Source: JALJPB01 sp963933115 (GTDB taxonomy: Bacteria; Pseudomonadota; Gammaproteobacteria; Enterobacterales; Alteromonadaceae). From it: DNA of 64,000 nucleotides. The notes below the pieces were generated by a model. It was not told the DNA's origin. It did not search any database and saw only the letters and a program-made list of their open reading frames with translations. The translations under genes and the position numbers were made by a program. Below, in pieces: positions 7,252-16,010 of this stretch; the stretch's first letter is position 1, and every line of letters begins with the position of its first letter. The stretch lies in the NCBI GenBank assembly GCA_963933115.1, contig CAWVSL010000005.1, forward strand, positions 1 through 64,000, written 5' to 3'.

Positions 7252-8910
7252 ATGGAACGCGAATCAATGGAATTTGATGTGGTAATCGTTGGTGCTGGTC
7301 CTTCGGGCTTGTCAACAGCCTGTCGATTAATGCAATTAGCACAAGAAAAAGAGCAAGAGCTCATGGTTTGTGTCGTTGAAAAAGGTTCAGAAGTTGGGGC
7401 TCATATCCTTTCGGGTGCAGTTTTTGAACCTCGTGCTCTTAATGAGTTATTTCCTGATTGGCAAGAAAAAAAGGCACCGCTAACAACTAAAGTAACAGGC
7501 GATGATATTTATTTGTTTAATAGTGAAAGCAAGAGTATTAAATTGCCCAACTTATTAGTACCTAAAACCATGCACAATGACGGTAACTATATTGTTAGCA
7601 TGGGAAATGTTTGCCGCTGGTTAGCTGAGCAGGCAGAGCAACTAGGCGTTGAAATATTTCCGGGTTTCCCTGCTCAAGAAGTTATCTACAATGACGATGG
7701 CAGTGTCGGAGGAATTATAACAGGAGATATGGGACTTGACTCTAATGGCAATGAAAAAGACTCGTTTATGCCGGGTATGGAGCTTCGTGCCAAATATACG
7801 GTATTTGCTGAAGGTTGTCGTGGTCATTTAGGTAAAGAACTTATTACTAAATTCAATTTAGATGCTGAAGCATCGCCTCAGCACTATGGTTTAGGGTTTA
7901 AAGAAATTTGGGACATAGCACCCGACAAACATCAAGAAGGTTTAGTTGTTCATACCGCAGGTTGGCCTTTAGATAAAGACACCACTGGTGGTGGTTATTT
8001 GTATCATGCAGAGAATAACCAAGTTTTTGTCGGCTTAATTGTGGATTTAAATTATAGTAATCCACACTTGAGTCCATTTGACGAGTTTCAACGCTACAAA
8101 CACCACCCCAAGATTAGTCAGTATCTTGAAGGGGGTAAACGTGTTTCTTACGGTGCGCGTGCTTTAGCTAAAGGTGGTTTTAATTCACTGCCAAAAATGA
8201 CCATGCCAGGAGCTATATTAGTCGGTTGTGATGCGGGTACGTTGAACTTTGCGAAGATAAAAGGTAATCACACCGCAATGAAATCAGGGATGTTAGCTGC
8301 GGAGACCATTTGTGAAGCACTGATGAGCGAGACAGACTTAAAGGATGGTGCCAAAGACTTAACGGATTATGCCAAAAAGTATAAAGACTCCTGGTTATTT
8401 GACGAACTGTATAATACCCGTAATTTTGGCCCAGCAATACATAAGTTTGGCACTATAATAGGCGGTGGTTATAACACGATTGATCAAAATTTATTTGCCG
8501 GTAAATTACCGTTTAATTTCAAAGACGATACTTTAGATCATGCACAGATGAAGTTAGCCTCCGAAGTAGCCGTTATTAATTACCCTAAACATGATAATAA
8601 ATTAAGTTTTGACAAGTTAACATCAGTCTTTTTATCTAATACTAACCATGAAGAAGAACAACCTTGTCATCTTAAATTAACTGATGTCACCATTCCCATT
8701 GCTGTTAATTTAGTTAAATATGGCGAGCCTGCACGACTTTATTGTCCTGCTGGTGTTTATGAGGTTGAAACGAGTGAAAAAGGCGATAAGTTTGTCATTA
8801 ATGCACAAAATTGTATTCATTGTAAAACATGCGACATCAAAGACCCAAGTCAGAACATTACTTGGGTAACACCCGAAGGTACTGGCGGACCAAATTACCC
8901 CAATATGTAA
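7252..8910 (+). CDS. etfD: Electron transfer flavoprotein-ubiquinone oxidoreductase (ETF-QO)
   Basis: Membrane-associated FAD and [4Fe-4S] enzyme that oxidises reduced ETF and reduces ubiquinone. The FAD dinucleotide motif VVIVGAGPSGLSTA is at the N-terminus and GAILVGCDAGTLN is the second FAD block. The C-terminal ferredoxin domain has LYCPAGVYE and CIHCKTCDIKDP, giving the four cluster cysteines, and ends with the family's GGPNYPNM. An in-frame ATG occurs at 7240, but GGGAG sits 5 nt before the ATG at 7252, so the latter is preferred (552 aa). It is divergent from etfBA, its electron donor, and shares their regulatory region. Confidence 0.95.
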   Translation: MERESMEFDVVIVGAGPSGLSTACRLMQLAQEKEQELMVCVVEKGSEVGAHILSGAVFEPRALNELFPDWQEKKAPLTTKVTGDDIYLFNSESKSIKLPNLLVPKTMHNDGNYIVSMGNVCRWLAEQAEQLGVEIFPGFPAQEVIYNDDGSVGGIITGDMGLDSNGNEKDSFMPGMELRAKYTVFAEGCRGHLGKELITKFNLDAEASPQHYGLGFKEIWDIAPDKHQEGLVVHTAGWPLDKDTTGGGYLYHAENNQVFVGLIVDLNYSNPHLSPFDEFQRYKHHPKISQYLEGGKRVSYGARALAKGGFNSLPKMTMPGAILVGCDAGTLNFAKIKGNHTAMKSGMLAAETICEALMSETDLKDGAKDLTDYAKKYKDSWLFDELYNTRNFGPAIHKFGTIIGGGYNTIDQNLFAGKLPFNFKDDTLDHAQMKLASEVAVINYPKHDNKLSFDKLTSVFLSNTNHEEEQPCHLKLTDVTIPIAVNLVKYGEPARLYCPAGVYEVETSEKGDKFVINAQNCIHCKTCDIKDPSQNITWVTPEGTGGPNYPNM

Positions 8911-8923
8911 AAACAATTACGAT

Positions 8924-8990
8924 TTATAGTGGTGATTTGTCATTTCAACCCACCACTATAAGCTCCTATTTTAGTGTAGCTTATGGTGGT
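8924..8990. repeat. Three-arm competing inverted repeats after ETF-QO
   Basis: Arm 1 TTATAGTGGTG (8924-8934) is perfectly complementary to arm 2 CACCACTATAA (8951-8961). The extended arm 2 (ACCACTATAAGCT) also pairs with arm 3 AGCTTATGGTGGT (8978-8990) with one G-U pair. The two hairpins exclude each other. No strong T tract follows, so a simple intrinsic terminator is not certain. Confidence 0.6.
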
Positions 8991-9070
8991 AAGTTAACTA
9001 TTTCCTAGTTAGCAATGTTATGTAGTTTGCTATTTACAGGGACGAGGTTTACTAATTATTTTTAATGATA

Positions 9071-10759
9071 TTAATTATGAACTATCGGTTCAATATGAAT
9101 GAGACGATCTTTATAGATAACTCGACTAGGTCCATACTCTCGGCGAGATCTTTCGTAAAAGTCGCCTGCGGTAAATACCACACCATGATAAAGTTTCTCA
9201 GTGGCTTCCACACAGATACTTGACATATATTTTTGTGAATTTTCCTCTAACCTTCTTTTTTCTTCAAGTATCTCTGCTATTTTATCATTATGAAACTGGT
9301 TGGTAGTAATCACTTTATTTAGCATTTCAAGGGTTGCTATATCTTTTGGCAATTTGTTAAGTTTATTCGTTACTTCTCTAAGCTCTTGAATGATAGTTGT
9401 TTCACTTTTTAAACGACCATCAATATCGATATGTAATTTTTTAAACTCGAGGATTTGAGCTTCAAAATTAATAAAAGTATTACTGCCTGCTGTGGCACCA
9501 ACAGTTCCTGCATGGACAGAAGTGACCACTTTTACATAACCACCGATTAATTTACCATTAGCTTTATCCTTTGTGCCTAACCATAAACCTCCACCGGTAT
9601 TGACAACACTATGCATTAACTGATTTTCAATACGAAGATCTGAGTTACAAGTGATTTCAGAATATTGACAATATTTTGCATATATTTTACCTCCAGCTGA
9701 AATATTAACAGTCATCTTTAATTCAGTAGCATTTGAATTTTCAATCTCTTGCTTTTTACCAATAACTCCTCCAGTAATAGTAATATCGCCCCCAGCTTTA
9801 AGTGTGGCACACTCCACAAAACCTAAAACAGTAATATCACCAGTGGCAAATACTTTCATAGACTCACAGACATCACCCTCGATGATTACGCTACCGTCAA
9901 AGTCAACATTTCCACTACCGACATCAACATTTTTTATTTTATAGACCTCATCAACTTCCATTCCGTTATCTATCATTTTAGGTAAACCGGCAATTGTTGA
10001 AATTAATAAATCTTTATTTTCAGGACTAATTGATGTGCCTTCACCCACATTGAGAGTAATGTCCTCACCTGCCTCATTAGATAGAATAGTTCCAGTTACA
10101 GTGTAGCCTTCTACTCCTTTGGTTAGAGATAATTTTTGAGCTAAAGGGTCTCCAATATTGACACAAATAATATCGCCCAGTTCGCGCATGTCAACATTAC
10201 CATCACCTAGATCTTTGGGCTGTAATATACGCTCTTGGGCACTTTGAACCAAATTTATGACTTTAGCATTTTCACCCTTAATGGCTTTTTTTCCAAACGC
10301 TACCGTTGAAGAAACTACCCTTCCAGCAGGTCCTTTAGAGGCGAGTTGTGCGAGGTTAATAATATTTGCCTTACTAAATCCTTTTTTAACACCATAGTTC
10401 TGAGCTGAATTCAAAATGGTTTTGGCACTAAGATTTTCACCTCCAAGTGCTGTTGTTATTTCAGCTATAGCAGTCATCTCGTCTGGTGCTATGATAATAG
10501 CTATTGTTGCATCCTGTCGCTCTAAGATCTGGTAGCGAATTTTAATACCTGTTTGCTCTGCTTCTAACGGTTTCAAAACATTGTGTAGCTCAATAATGGC
10601 ATTATTGATATTAGATTTATTTATAAATAGTGACGTATATGATGATGCATCAATAAGTTTTTGAATAGAGAGCTGAGTGACAGGATCACCGACCTTCTTT
10701 GGCTCCAAAACCAAATCTACATTATTCTGTGAGTTAGTTACTAAACTAAGACTTGTCAT
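9071..10759 (-). CDS. FapA/DUF342-family protein
   Basis: A 562-residue cytoplasmic protein of the FapA (DUF342) family. The central region is glycine-rich repeat-like beta structure (DVGSGNVDFDGSVIIEGDV, ATGDITVLGFVE, AGGDITITGGVIG, LWLGTKDKANGKLIGGYV), as in the polymerisation domain of bactofilin-like DUF342 proteins; a charged helical segment follows at about 440-520 (VTNKLNKLPKD, EEKRRLEENSQK). FapA proteins are linked to flagellar assembly in some vibrios, but no flagellar gene lies near here, so the role is open. It is monocistronic, and a perfect 26-bp palindrome lies 58 bp before its ATG. Confidence 0.8.
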   Translation of the reverse strand: MTSLSLVTNSQNNVDLVLEPKKVGDPVTQLSIQKLIDASSYTSLFINKSNINNAIIELHNVLKPLEAEQTGIKIRYQILERQDATIAIIIAPDEMTAIAEITTALGGENLSAKTILNSAQNYGVKKGFSKANIINLAQLASKGPAGRVVSSTVAFGKKAIKGENAKVINLVQSAQERILQPKDLGDGNVDMRELGDIICVNIGDPLAQKLSLTKGVEGYTVTGTILSNEAGEDITLNVGEGTSISPENKDLLISTIAGLPKMIDNGMEVDEVYKIKNVDVGSGNVDFDGSVIIEGDVCESMKVFATGDITVLGFVECATLKAGGDITITGGVIGKKQEIENSNATELKMTVNISAGGKIYAKYCQYSEITCNSDLRIENQLMHSVVNTGGGLWLGTKDKANGKLIGGYVKVVTSVHAGTVGATAGSNTFINFEAQILEFKKLHIDIDGRLKSETTIIQELREVTNKLNKLPKDIATLEMLNKVITTNQFHNDKIAEILEEKRRLEENSQKYMSSICVEATEKLYHGVVFTAGDFYERSRREYGPSRVIYKDRLIHIEPIVHN

Positions 10760-10816
10760 TTTTCTCTTCTTATGTGATAACTGCCATTCAAGCTAAGGAC
10801 TCACTATAAATATATC

Positions 10817-10842
10817 TAGTGACTTAATATATTAAGTCACTA
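10817..10842. promoter_or_regulatory. Perfect 26-bp palindrome upstream of the FapA-like gene
   Basis: TAGTGACTTAATA (10817-10829) is followed directly by its exact reverse complement (10830-10842) with no spacer. Its position 58-83 bp before the start fits an operator overlapping the promoter. A cruciform or hairpin is the alternative. Confidence 0.55.
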
Positions 10843-11247
10843 CTTTTAAATATAATTGTATTTATGAATGTTAATAAAAGCAGTTATACCTGCTTTATAA
10901 TAATCAATTTTATATTATCTAATAATAAGTATACTTTTAATTCATCAAAAAGCCTGGCCGGAGTCAAGCAGTCATTTCTTGATGTTTTTTCATCGAGAAG
11001 TTTGTTAAGAATACGAGCTTTAAAAATACCAAGATTTTTTCGCTCAAATTTATACTATCAAAAAGCAAATGATTTTTATTTTATGAATAATGGTATTGCA
11101 AACACTAACAATAAAATTATTACTAACAATAATAGACACCTACCTATTTTAATTTCGATAGGTTTAAATATATAATTTTTAAATTTTTTATTCAATATGC
11201 AATATTTAAAAAACACACTTAACTAACATGAAAATATCATTTCAACG
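10843..11247. other. AT-rich intergenic region with no supported gene
   Basis: About 400 bp between the FapA-like gene and cinA. One ORF (10864-11175, +) is open but has low-complexity Asn/Ile/Ser-rich content, no Shine-Dalgarno and no family I recognise, so it is not called. No terminator or clear promoter is visible. Confidence 0.5.
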
Positions 11248-12549
11248 TCATAACTTATTATTTACAGCCTTTTCTGTTATATAATATGGCACCTCATCGC
11301 TATTGATTAATAAACGGCGGATTAAGTCTAAGGCAATAGCCGCGACATAATTTTGGAAATATACCCGAGGCGCGTGTATATTTAAACACACACTGTTCAA
11401 ACTTGCCTGTTCTCCCCATGAAAGCCAAACTGTGCCAACTGGTTTTTCTTCTGAACCACCATTAGGACCAGCAACACCTGATACGGTTATAACAAAGTCT
11501 GCTTCAGTCACATTTAAAGCACCTTTTGCCATAGCTAAAACCACTTCTTCACTAACAGCACCGTTGTCGCCTAATATTTGAGTACTAACATTTAACAACT
11601 TGCTTTTCATATCATTAGAGTAGGTAACAAAACCGGCTTCAAAAACACTTGATGCGCCAGAAACTTGAGTGATTAAGCTAGCTATCAAGCCGCCAGTGCA
11701 TGACTCTGCCAGGGTGATTTTTTTATTGTTTTTAAATAATAGTTCGACGACATATTCAGCTAGACTTTTTGGCCGCTTATCAACTACACCTAGAATGTGA
11801 TCGCCTAGTAATGCATAAAGGCGGTCTAAATATTCTTGCTTTAACTGCTCTCCCATACTGCTTTTTGTTGTTAACTTAACTTCCAATAAGGGCATCCCTG
11901 CTCTGAAACCCAATTCAATTTCATCAGGCCAATCAGGTATATGGTCATCAATGAGCTTTTGTATGCTTGACTCGCCTAAGCCAAATAATTGCAGCCGTGT
12001 AACCTCTAAAGATATATTTCTAGGAACTTGCTGAGCTATTTTAGGCAGTATTTCTTCATTAAACATAGTCTTAAGTTCGCTAGGTACTCCGGGCGTACAA
12101 TAAATATCACACTGTTGAAAATTGACAGCAAAGCCAACGGCGCTTCCTCTTTTATTGGCGATAATATGGCAATCTTGGGGTAATATTGTTTGTTTTAAAT
12201 TGGGTTGATTTAATTTGACACTACGCCTTATACACCAAGCTTTAATATGTGATAGAGCCTCTGGATGTTGAGTTAACGGCTTACTTGTGGCTAAAGCTAA
12301 AGCTTCTGCAGTCAAGTCATCCACTGTGGGACCTAATCCGCCATTAATAATTAATATATCGGCATGAAGGCTTAATGTTTTAATTTCTTCTGCTAGCATC
12401 ATTAAGTTATCAGAAACGGTAACCTTCCGAAAAACCTCTAAGCCTAGCTCTTTTAATTCTTGAGCGATCATTGCTGAATTACTATCAACAATATCCCCTG
12501 TCATTAACTCGTTTCCTGTCATTAAAAGTTGGATATTCAACTGTTTCAT
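11248..12549 (-). CDS. cinA: CinA-family protein: MoaB-like domain plus nicotinamide-nucleotide amidase
   Basis: Two-domain CinA of 433 aa. The N-terminal MoaB/MogA-like domain (COG1058, residues 1-250) has MTGNELMTGDIVDSNSAMIA and NGGLGPTVDDLTAEALA. The C-terminal PncC domain (about 265-420) has LAESCTGGLIASLIT and VSGVAGPNGGSEEKPVGTVW. The PncC part recycles NMN to nicotinate mononucleotide in pyridine-nucleotide salvage; the N-terminal domain may act as an ADP-ribose pyrophosphatase. E. coli carries the two activities as shorter separate paralogues, so the full-length form is a point of note. No LexA box was seen upstream. Confidence 0.88.
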   Translation of the reverse strand: MKQLNIQLLMTGNELMTGDIVDSNSAMIAQELKELGLEVFRKVTVSDNLMMLAEEIKTLSLHADILIINGGLGPTVDDLTAEALALATSKPLTQHPEALSHIKAWCIRRSVKLNQPNLKQTILPQDCHIIANKRGSAVGFAVNFQQCDIYCTPGVPSELKTMFNEEILPKIAQQVPRNISLEVTRLQLFGLGESSIQKLIDDHIPDWPDEIELGFRAGMPLLEVKLTTKSSMGEQLKQEYLDRLYALLGDHILGVVDKRPKSLAEYVVELLFKNNKKITLAESCTGGLIASLITQVSGASSVFEAGFVTYSNDMKSKLLNVSTQILGDNGAVSEEVVLAMAKGALNVTEADFVITVSGVAGPNGGSEEKPVGTVWLSWGEQASLNSVCLNIHAPRVYFQNYVAAIALDLIRRLLINSDEVPYYITEKAVNNKL

Positions 12550-12876
12550 ACATTGACCTCAGTCTTTTTTACAATATGCCTAAACTTTTAAACCTTTTTT
12601 AGATTGTTGTCATCTAAACTTTCAAAATAAGGTAAAACTAATTTGGCCAGACTATTAAAAATATATTTAGAAAAACAACCGGCATATTGGTCATAAGGTA
12701 AACCCGCCATCGGCCTTATTAAATTTTAACTATCGAAAAGCTAAAAAGATTACCTGTTAAAGCTCAATGTTATTGATATATCGTTATGAAACTTTATAAA
12801 AATAACGATATAATCACGTCCTAAATTTATTTACACCGTTTTTTATCAATTGATCTCAAAATGGCAGGAAATGTTA
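12550..12876. other. Divergent intergenic region, cinA to esterase
   Basis: The 327 bp hold no gene. The one clear signal is an inverted repeat, ATATCGTTAT (12778-12787) with ATAACGATAT (12802-12811), 14-nt spacer. It overlaps a TATAAT at 12809-12814 facing the esterase gene, so it may be an operator on that promoter; the -35 is poor. Confidence 0.4.
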
Positions 12877-13536
12877 ATGACCTTATCTTGTATCGAAGTA
12901 TTACCGGCAAAAGAGCCTTGCTCCTCAGTTATCTGGTTACATGGTTTAGGTGCGGATGGCCATGATTTTGAAGCGATTGTGCCGCAATTGTCCTTAGATC
13001 CTAGCTTAGCGATACGTTTTATTTTCCCTAATGCTGCTCGAATTCCAGTTACTGTTAACGGCGGTGTTTTGATGCCTGCTTGGTATGATATTTTTGAGAT
13101 GAATATTGACCGAAAAGTGGATACCCAGCAACTCAATCAATCCGCTAATGACATTATTGCTTTGGTTGAGCAGGAAATTGCAAAAGGTATACCGAGTGAG
13201 CGTATTATTCTTGCGGGTTTTTCTCAAGGTGGTGCCGTTGCTTATCAAGCCGCATTAACCTACCACAAACCGCTTGCTGGCTTGTTGGCCATGTCTACTT
13301 ATCTAGCAACTGCTGAAACTATTGAGTTAAATAAAACCAATGCTAAATTACCAGTGATGATTATGCATGGCAGTCAAGACCCTGTAGTACCAGACACGCT
13401 AGGCCAATTTGCTAAAAACTTTCTCCTGAATAAGGGTTACCCTTGCCAATATAAGAGTTACGCTATGCCCCATAGTGTTTGTGCTCAGCAAATCAACGAT
13501 ATTAGCCATTGGTTAAATAAACGTTTAGCCTCTTGA
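12877..13536 (+). CDS. Alpha/beta-hydrolase, carboxylesterase/acyl-protein thioesterase type
   Basis: Cytoplasmic serine esterase of the phospholipase/carboxylesterase family, which cleaves short acyl esters and thioesters. Catalytic residues are S116 in GFSQGG, D168 in HGSQDPVVP and H199 in AMPHSVC; the oxyanion strand is WLHGLGADGHDF at 20-31. The frame opens at a TTG (12850), but AGGAA at 12866-12870 fits the ATG at 12877 best (219 aa). A small unknown gene follows after 10 bp and a dihydrodipicolinate synthase after that, so a short operon is likely. The natural substrate is unknown. Confidence 0.85.
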   Translation: MTLSCIEVLPAKEPCSSVIWLHGLGADGHDFEAIVPQLSLDPSLAIRFIFPNAARIPVTVNGGVLMPAWYDIFEMNIDRKVDTQQLNQSANDIIALVEQEIAKGIPSERIILAGFSQGGAVAYQAALTYHKPLAGLLAMSTYLATAETIELNKTNAKLPVMIMHGSQDPVVPDTLGQFAKNFLLNKGYPCQYKSYAMPHSVCAQQINDISHWLNKRLAS

Positions 13537-13546
13537 TATTGCTCAG

Positions 13547-13927
13547 ATGAATTATTCTAGAGAGCAACTTGTTGGTCAGTGGTACCGAATGGATAATAAT
13601 GAACTTGGTCATCAAATGAGCGAATATGCAGAAATTTCTGCCGATGGTAGTTATGAGTTTACTTTTTCCACATTAAATGAAAAGGGCAATGTTATTGAAC
13701 AAAGCATTGAGTTGGGAGATTGGGGACTGGTTGGTGACATTCATTTCACCTTAACCAAAAGTGAATTTGTTGATAATGAACTTTTCAACTCTGACTTAGG
13801 TAATAGTGATAATTATCATGCCTATCGAGTATTACAACTTAATAGCCAAGTTTTTCAATATCAGCATATAGTCACAAATGAAGTGTTTATCATGCGACGA
13901 GTTGTTGGTAATATTGCGCACTGTTAA
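13547..13927 (+). CDS. Conserved-looking hypothetical protein, possibly lipocalin-like
   Basis: I do not recognise the family with confidence. The 126 residues lack a signal peptide or membrane helix, are acidic, and alternate short beta-like segments (YAEISADGSYEFTFSTLN, GDWGLVGDIHFTLT, QVFQYQHIVTNEVFIMRRV). The pattern, starting REQLVGQWYR, recalls small lipocalin-like or DUF beta-barrel proteins. It lies 10 bp after the esterase and 51 bp before the dihydrodipicolinate synthase start, on the same strand, so it is probably expressed with them. Confidence 0.6.
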   Translation: MNYSREQLVGQWYRMDNNELGHQMSEYAEISADGSYEFTFSTLNEKGNVIEQSIELGDWGLVGDIHFTLTKSEFVDNELFNSDLGNSDNYHAYRVLQLNSQVFQYQHIVTNEVFIMRRVVGNIAHC

Positions 13928-13978
13928 AAATTGTTTTTTAACTTGAATTTTCAACAAAAAATCTATTTAGAGAATGTA

Positions 13979-14887
13979 ATGAACCGTATTAAAGCCGCTA
14001 GTCTAATTACCGCAGTAAAAACCCCTTATACCGTAACTGGTGATATTGATCTCGATAGGTATGACATCTTAGTAGAGCGTCAAATCGCTGCAGGTGTCGA
14101 TGGTATTATTGTTGGCGGCACTACAGGAGAAGGGCATTTATTAAGTTGGGAAGAGCATTTAATGTTGATTGCCCATAGTGCCCACCGTTTTGGTAATAAA
14201 TTATTAATTGTTGGTAATACCGGGAGTAATAATACTCGTGAAGCCGTTAAGGCGACAGAAAATGGTTTTGCCATAGGTATGGATGCCGCATTACAAATCA
14301 ACCCTTATTACGGTCGAACTTCATTAATAGGTGTGAAAGATCATTTTAATCGTGTTTTAGATGTTGGTCCTGCTTTTATTTATAATGTGCCAGGTAGAAC
14401 AGGACAGGACTTAACGCCAGAAATTATTGAGCCCCTAGCGAAACACACTAATTGTATTGGGGTAAAAGAATGTGGAGGTAATGAACGTATCGCTTATTAT
14501 GAGCAGCAAGGTATCGCATGTTGGTCAGGTAACGATGATGAGAGTTTTGTTGGTAGACATCAGCACAAGTCTCACGGTGTTATCTCGGTAACCTCTAATA
14601 TTATTCCTGAACTAATGCGTCAACTAATGGATAATAACGATGTGTTGTTAAATGAACGCTTACAAGGTTTAATCAAGTGGTTGTTCTGTGAGCCAAATCC
14701 CATCGCTATAAATACCGCTTTAATGATGACAGAAGCGGTTTCAGCTAACTTTAGATTACCTTATCACGCGCTAACTTTAGCACAGCGCCAACAAGGTTTT
14801 GCTTTATTATCAGCGTTTGAACAAGATGAATTAGTGGGTAATGCATTGACGTTAATGGCAGATGAAGATTTCAATTATTGTGAATAA
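13979..14887 (+). CDS. dapA: 4-hydroxy-tetrahydrodipicolinate synthase, plant-type
   Basis: Class I aldolase condensing pyruvate with aspartate semialdehyde, first step of lysine and diaminopimelate synthesis. Catalytic residues: Schiff-base K163 (GVKECGG), Y135 (IYNVPGR), T48/T49 (GGTTGEG), R140 and Y111. Lysine-inhibition residues matching E. coli N80 and E84 are N84 and E88, and the E. coli H53 position is W57 (LLSWEEH), as in plants. Many blocks look like plant plastid enzymes rather than E. coli DapA: TAVKTPY, GNTGSNNTREA, WSGNDDE, EPNPIAINTAL and FRLPYHALTLAQR. The frame opens at 13931, but the ATG at 13979 gives 302 aa with a normal start. A second, standard dapA may exist elsewhere. 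Confidence 0.9.
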   Translation: MNRIKAASLITAVKTPYTVTGDIDLDRYDILVERQIAAGVDGIIVGGTTGEGHLLSWEEHLMLIAHSAHRFGNKLLIVGNTGSNNTREAVKATENGFAIGMDAALQINPYYGRTSLIGVKDHFNRVLDVGPAFIYNVPGRTGQDLTPEIIEPLAKHTNCIGVKECGGNERIAYYEQQGIACWSGNDDESFVGRHQHKSHGVISVTSNIIPELMRQLMDNNDVLLNERLQGLIKWLFCEPNPIAINTALMMTEAVSANFRLPYHALTLAQRQQGFALLSAFEQDELVGNALTLMADEDFNYCE

Positions 14888-14926
14888 TTGTTGATTTATC
14901 TACCAGTATCATTATTCGAACTCACT

Positions 14927-14963
14927 AAAGGTTATTGCTATAAAAGGGCAATAACCTTTTTTA
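14927..14963. terminator. Bidirectional terminator between dapA and the RluA-type gene
   Basis: A 12-bp perfect stem (AAAGGTTATTGC, 14927-14938, with GCAATAACCTTT, 14948-14959) has a 9-nt loop, followed by T residues on the + strand. The convergent pseudouridine synthase stop codon lies inside it. Confidence 0.8.
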
Positions 14964-15849
14964 TATCAGGTCTATCTTCTTCACTTAGTTTGAATAGTCG
15001 TTGTGTATTTGAAAGTGGGCAAATAAAGCTCAATTCAACAGCAGATAATTGTAAATTTAATTCATCCCGATAAATTTTTGTTTTATCACCATGTAAGCGA
15101 TCGCCAACAACGGGTAAACCGATACTTGCTGCATGTATTCTAATTTGGTGTTTTCTACCACTATCAATTTTTACTGTTAATAGTGACAAATCATTTTCTT
15201 TATCGTAACTTTTCAAAGTGAAAGTACTTTTTGATGTTTTACCATCAATGTCCAGGGTGATGATCTGAGGTTGTTTATTGTTTGAATGATTACCATGAAC
15301 GATAATTTGATAAGATTTTTTTAGTTGATATTTTTCGTCATCACGGCTTTCAAACATTGCGGTTAAGGATCTAACCGCTTTTTTAGAGTGTGCAATAATG
15401 ATTAAGCCCGTTGCTGCTTTATCTAAACGATGAACAATAAAAGCAGGACGTTCAGGAGTTAAGTGTTTTTGTGCCCAACGCGCAACGGAGCAATGGTCAC
15501 TCCATTTTGTTCCTTGGGATAACATGCCAAAAGGCTTATACCAAACACTGTAGTCAGTTAAATCAGCGATTAAATGTGCGGGGGCTGGCACTTGAGATAA
15601 TATCGCTTCACTGTAGTAAAAATGTAATTGGTCATTCATTTTTAACAGTTTTTTAATACGGCGATATCTTTGTGTTTTTTTGTTTCTTGTCAGCCATAAG
15701 GCTCCATCATTAATCGATTGTTTAATAACGTTTATGCTTAAATCACATTGCTTAGATAACGCTAATATTGCCGTTATGTTATCGACATCGATGGTGAGAT
15801 GACATTCAAATTTTTTCAAAATATTAAGTCTACTAAAGTAAAGTATCAA
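14938..15849 (-). CDS. RluA-family pseudouridine synthase
   Basis: RNA pseudouridine synthase. The catalytic motif HRLDKAATGL is at 140-149 with nucleophile D143, KPFGMLSQG lies upstream at 105-113, and RKHQIRIHAASIGLPVVGD forms the C-terminal RluA block. Residues 20-85 resemble an S4-like RNA-binding part. The target (rRNA or tRNA) cannot be fixed from sequence. The start is uncertain: there is no ATG near the N-terminus, and TTG at 15849 or TTG at 15819 are the candidates, neither with a good Shine-Dalgarno. Its 3' end overlaps a terminator hairpin shared with dapA. Confidence 0.82.
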   Translation of the reverse strand: MILYFSRLNILKKFECHLTIDVDNITAILALSKQCDLSINVIKQSINDGALWLTRNKKTQRYRRIKKLLKMNDQLHFYYSEAILSQVPAPAHLIADLTDYSVWYKPFGMLSQGTKWSDHCSVARWAQKHLTPERPAFIVHRLDKAATGLIIIAHSKKAVRSLTAMFESRDDEKYQLKKSYQIIVHGNHSNNKQPQIITLDIDGKTSKSTFTLKSYDKENDLSLLTVKIDSGRKHQIRIHAASIGLPVVGDRLHGDKTKIYRDELNLQLSAVELSFICPLSNTQRLFKLSEEDRPDIKKVIALL

Positions 15850-15866
15850 GAATGTAATGAATTAGT

Positions 15867-15885
15867 TTAACAAATTATTTGTTAA
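15867..15885. promoter_or_regulatory. Inverted repeat upstream of the RluA-type gene
   Basis: TTAACAAA (15867-15874) and TTTGTTAA (15878-15885) are perfect arms around 3 bp. It lies 18 bp before the TTG start, so it could be an operator or a leader hairpin. Confidence 0.35.
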
Positions 15886-15949
15886 GTTTTTGATAACGTC
15901 TAAAAAAGGCTCGATTTATTTTTAACTCAAGGATAAAATATCATTAATT

Positions 15950-15963
15950 AATGGTATACCATT
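15950..15963. promoter_or_regulatory. Perfect 14-bp palindrome upstream of the RraB-like gene
   Basis: AATGGTATACCATT lies 47 bp before the ATG at 16011. A spacer-less palindrome of this form fits a dimeric repressor such as a GntR-type protein; the binder is unknown. Confidence 0.4.
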
Positions 15964-16010
15964 GGATTTCTCTTGTTTATGAAGAGATAAATAACAGAGA
16001 GGAATAATAA

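Noticed and set aside
10864..11175. 103-codon ORF (+) between the FapA-like gene and cinA
   Set aside because: It has low-complexity Asn/Ile/Ser-rich composition, no Shine-Dalgarno and no recognisable family; it is probably chance in AT-rich DNA.
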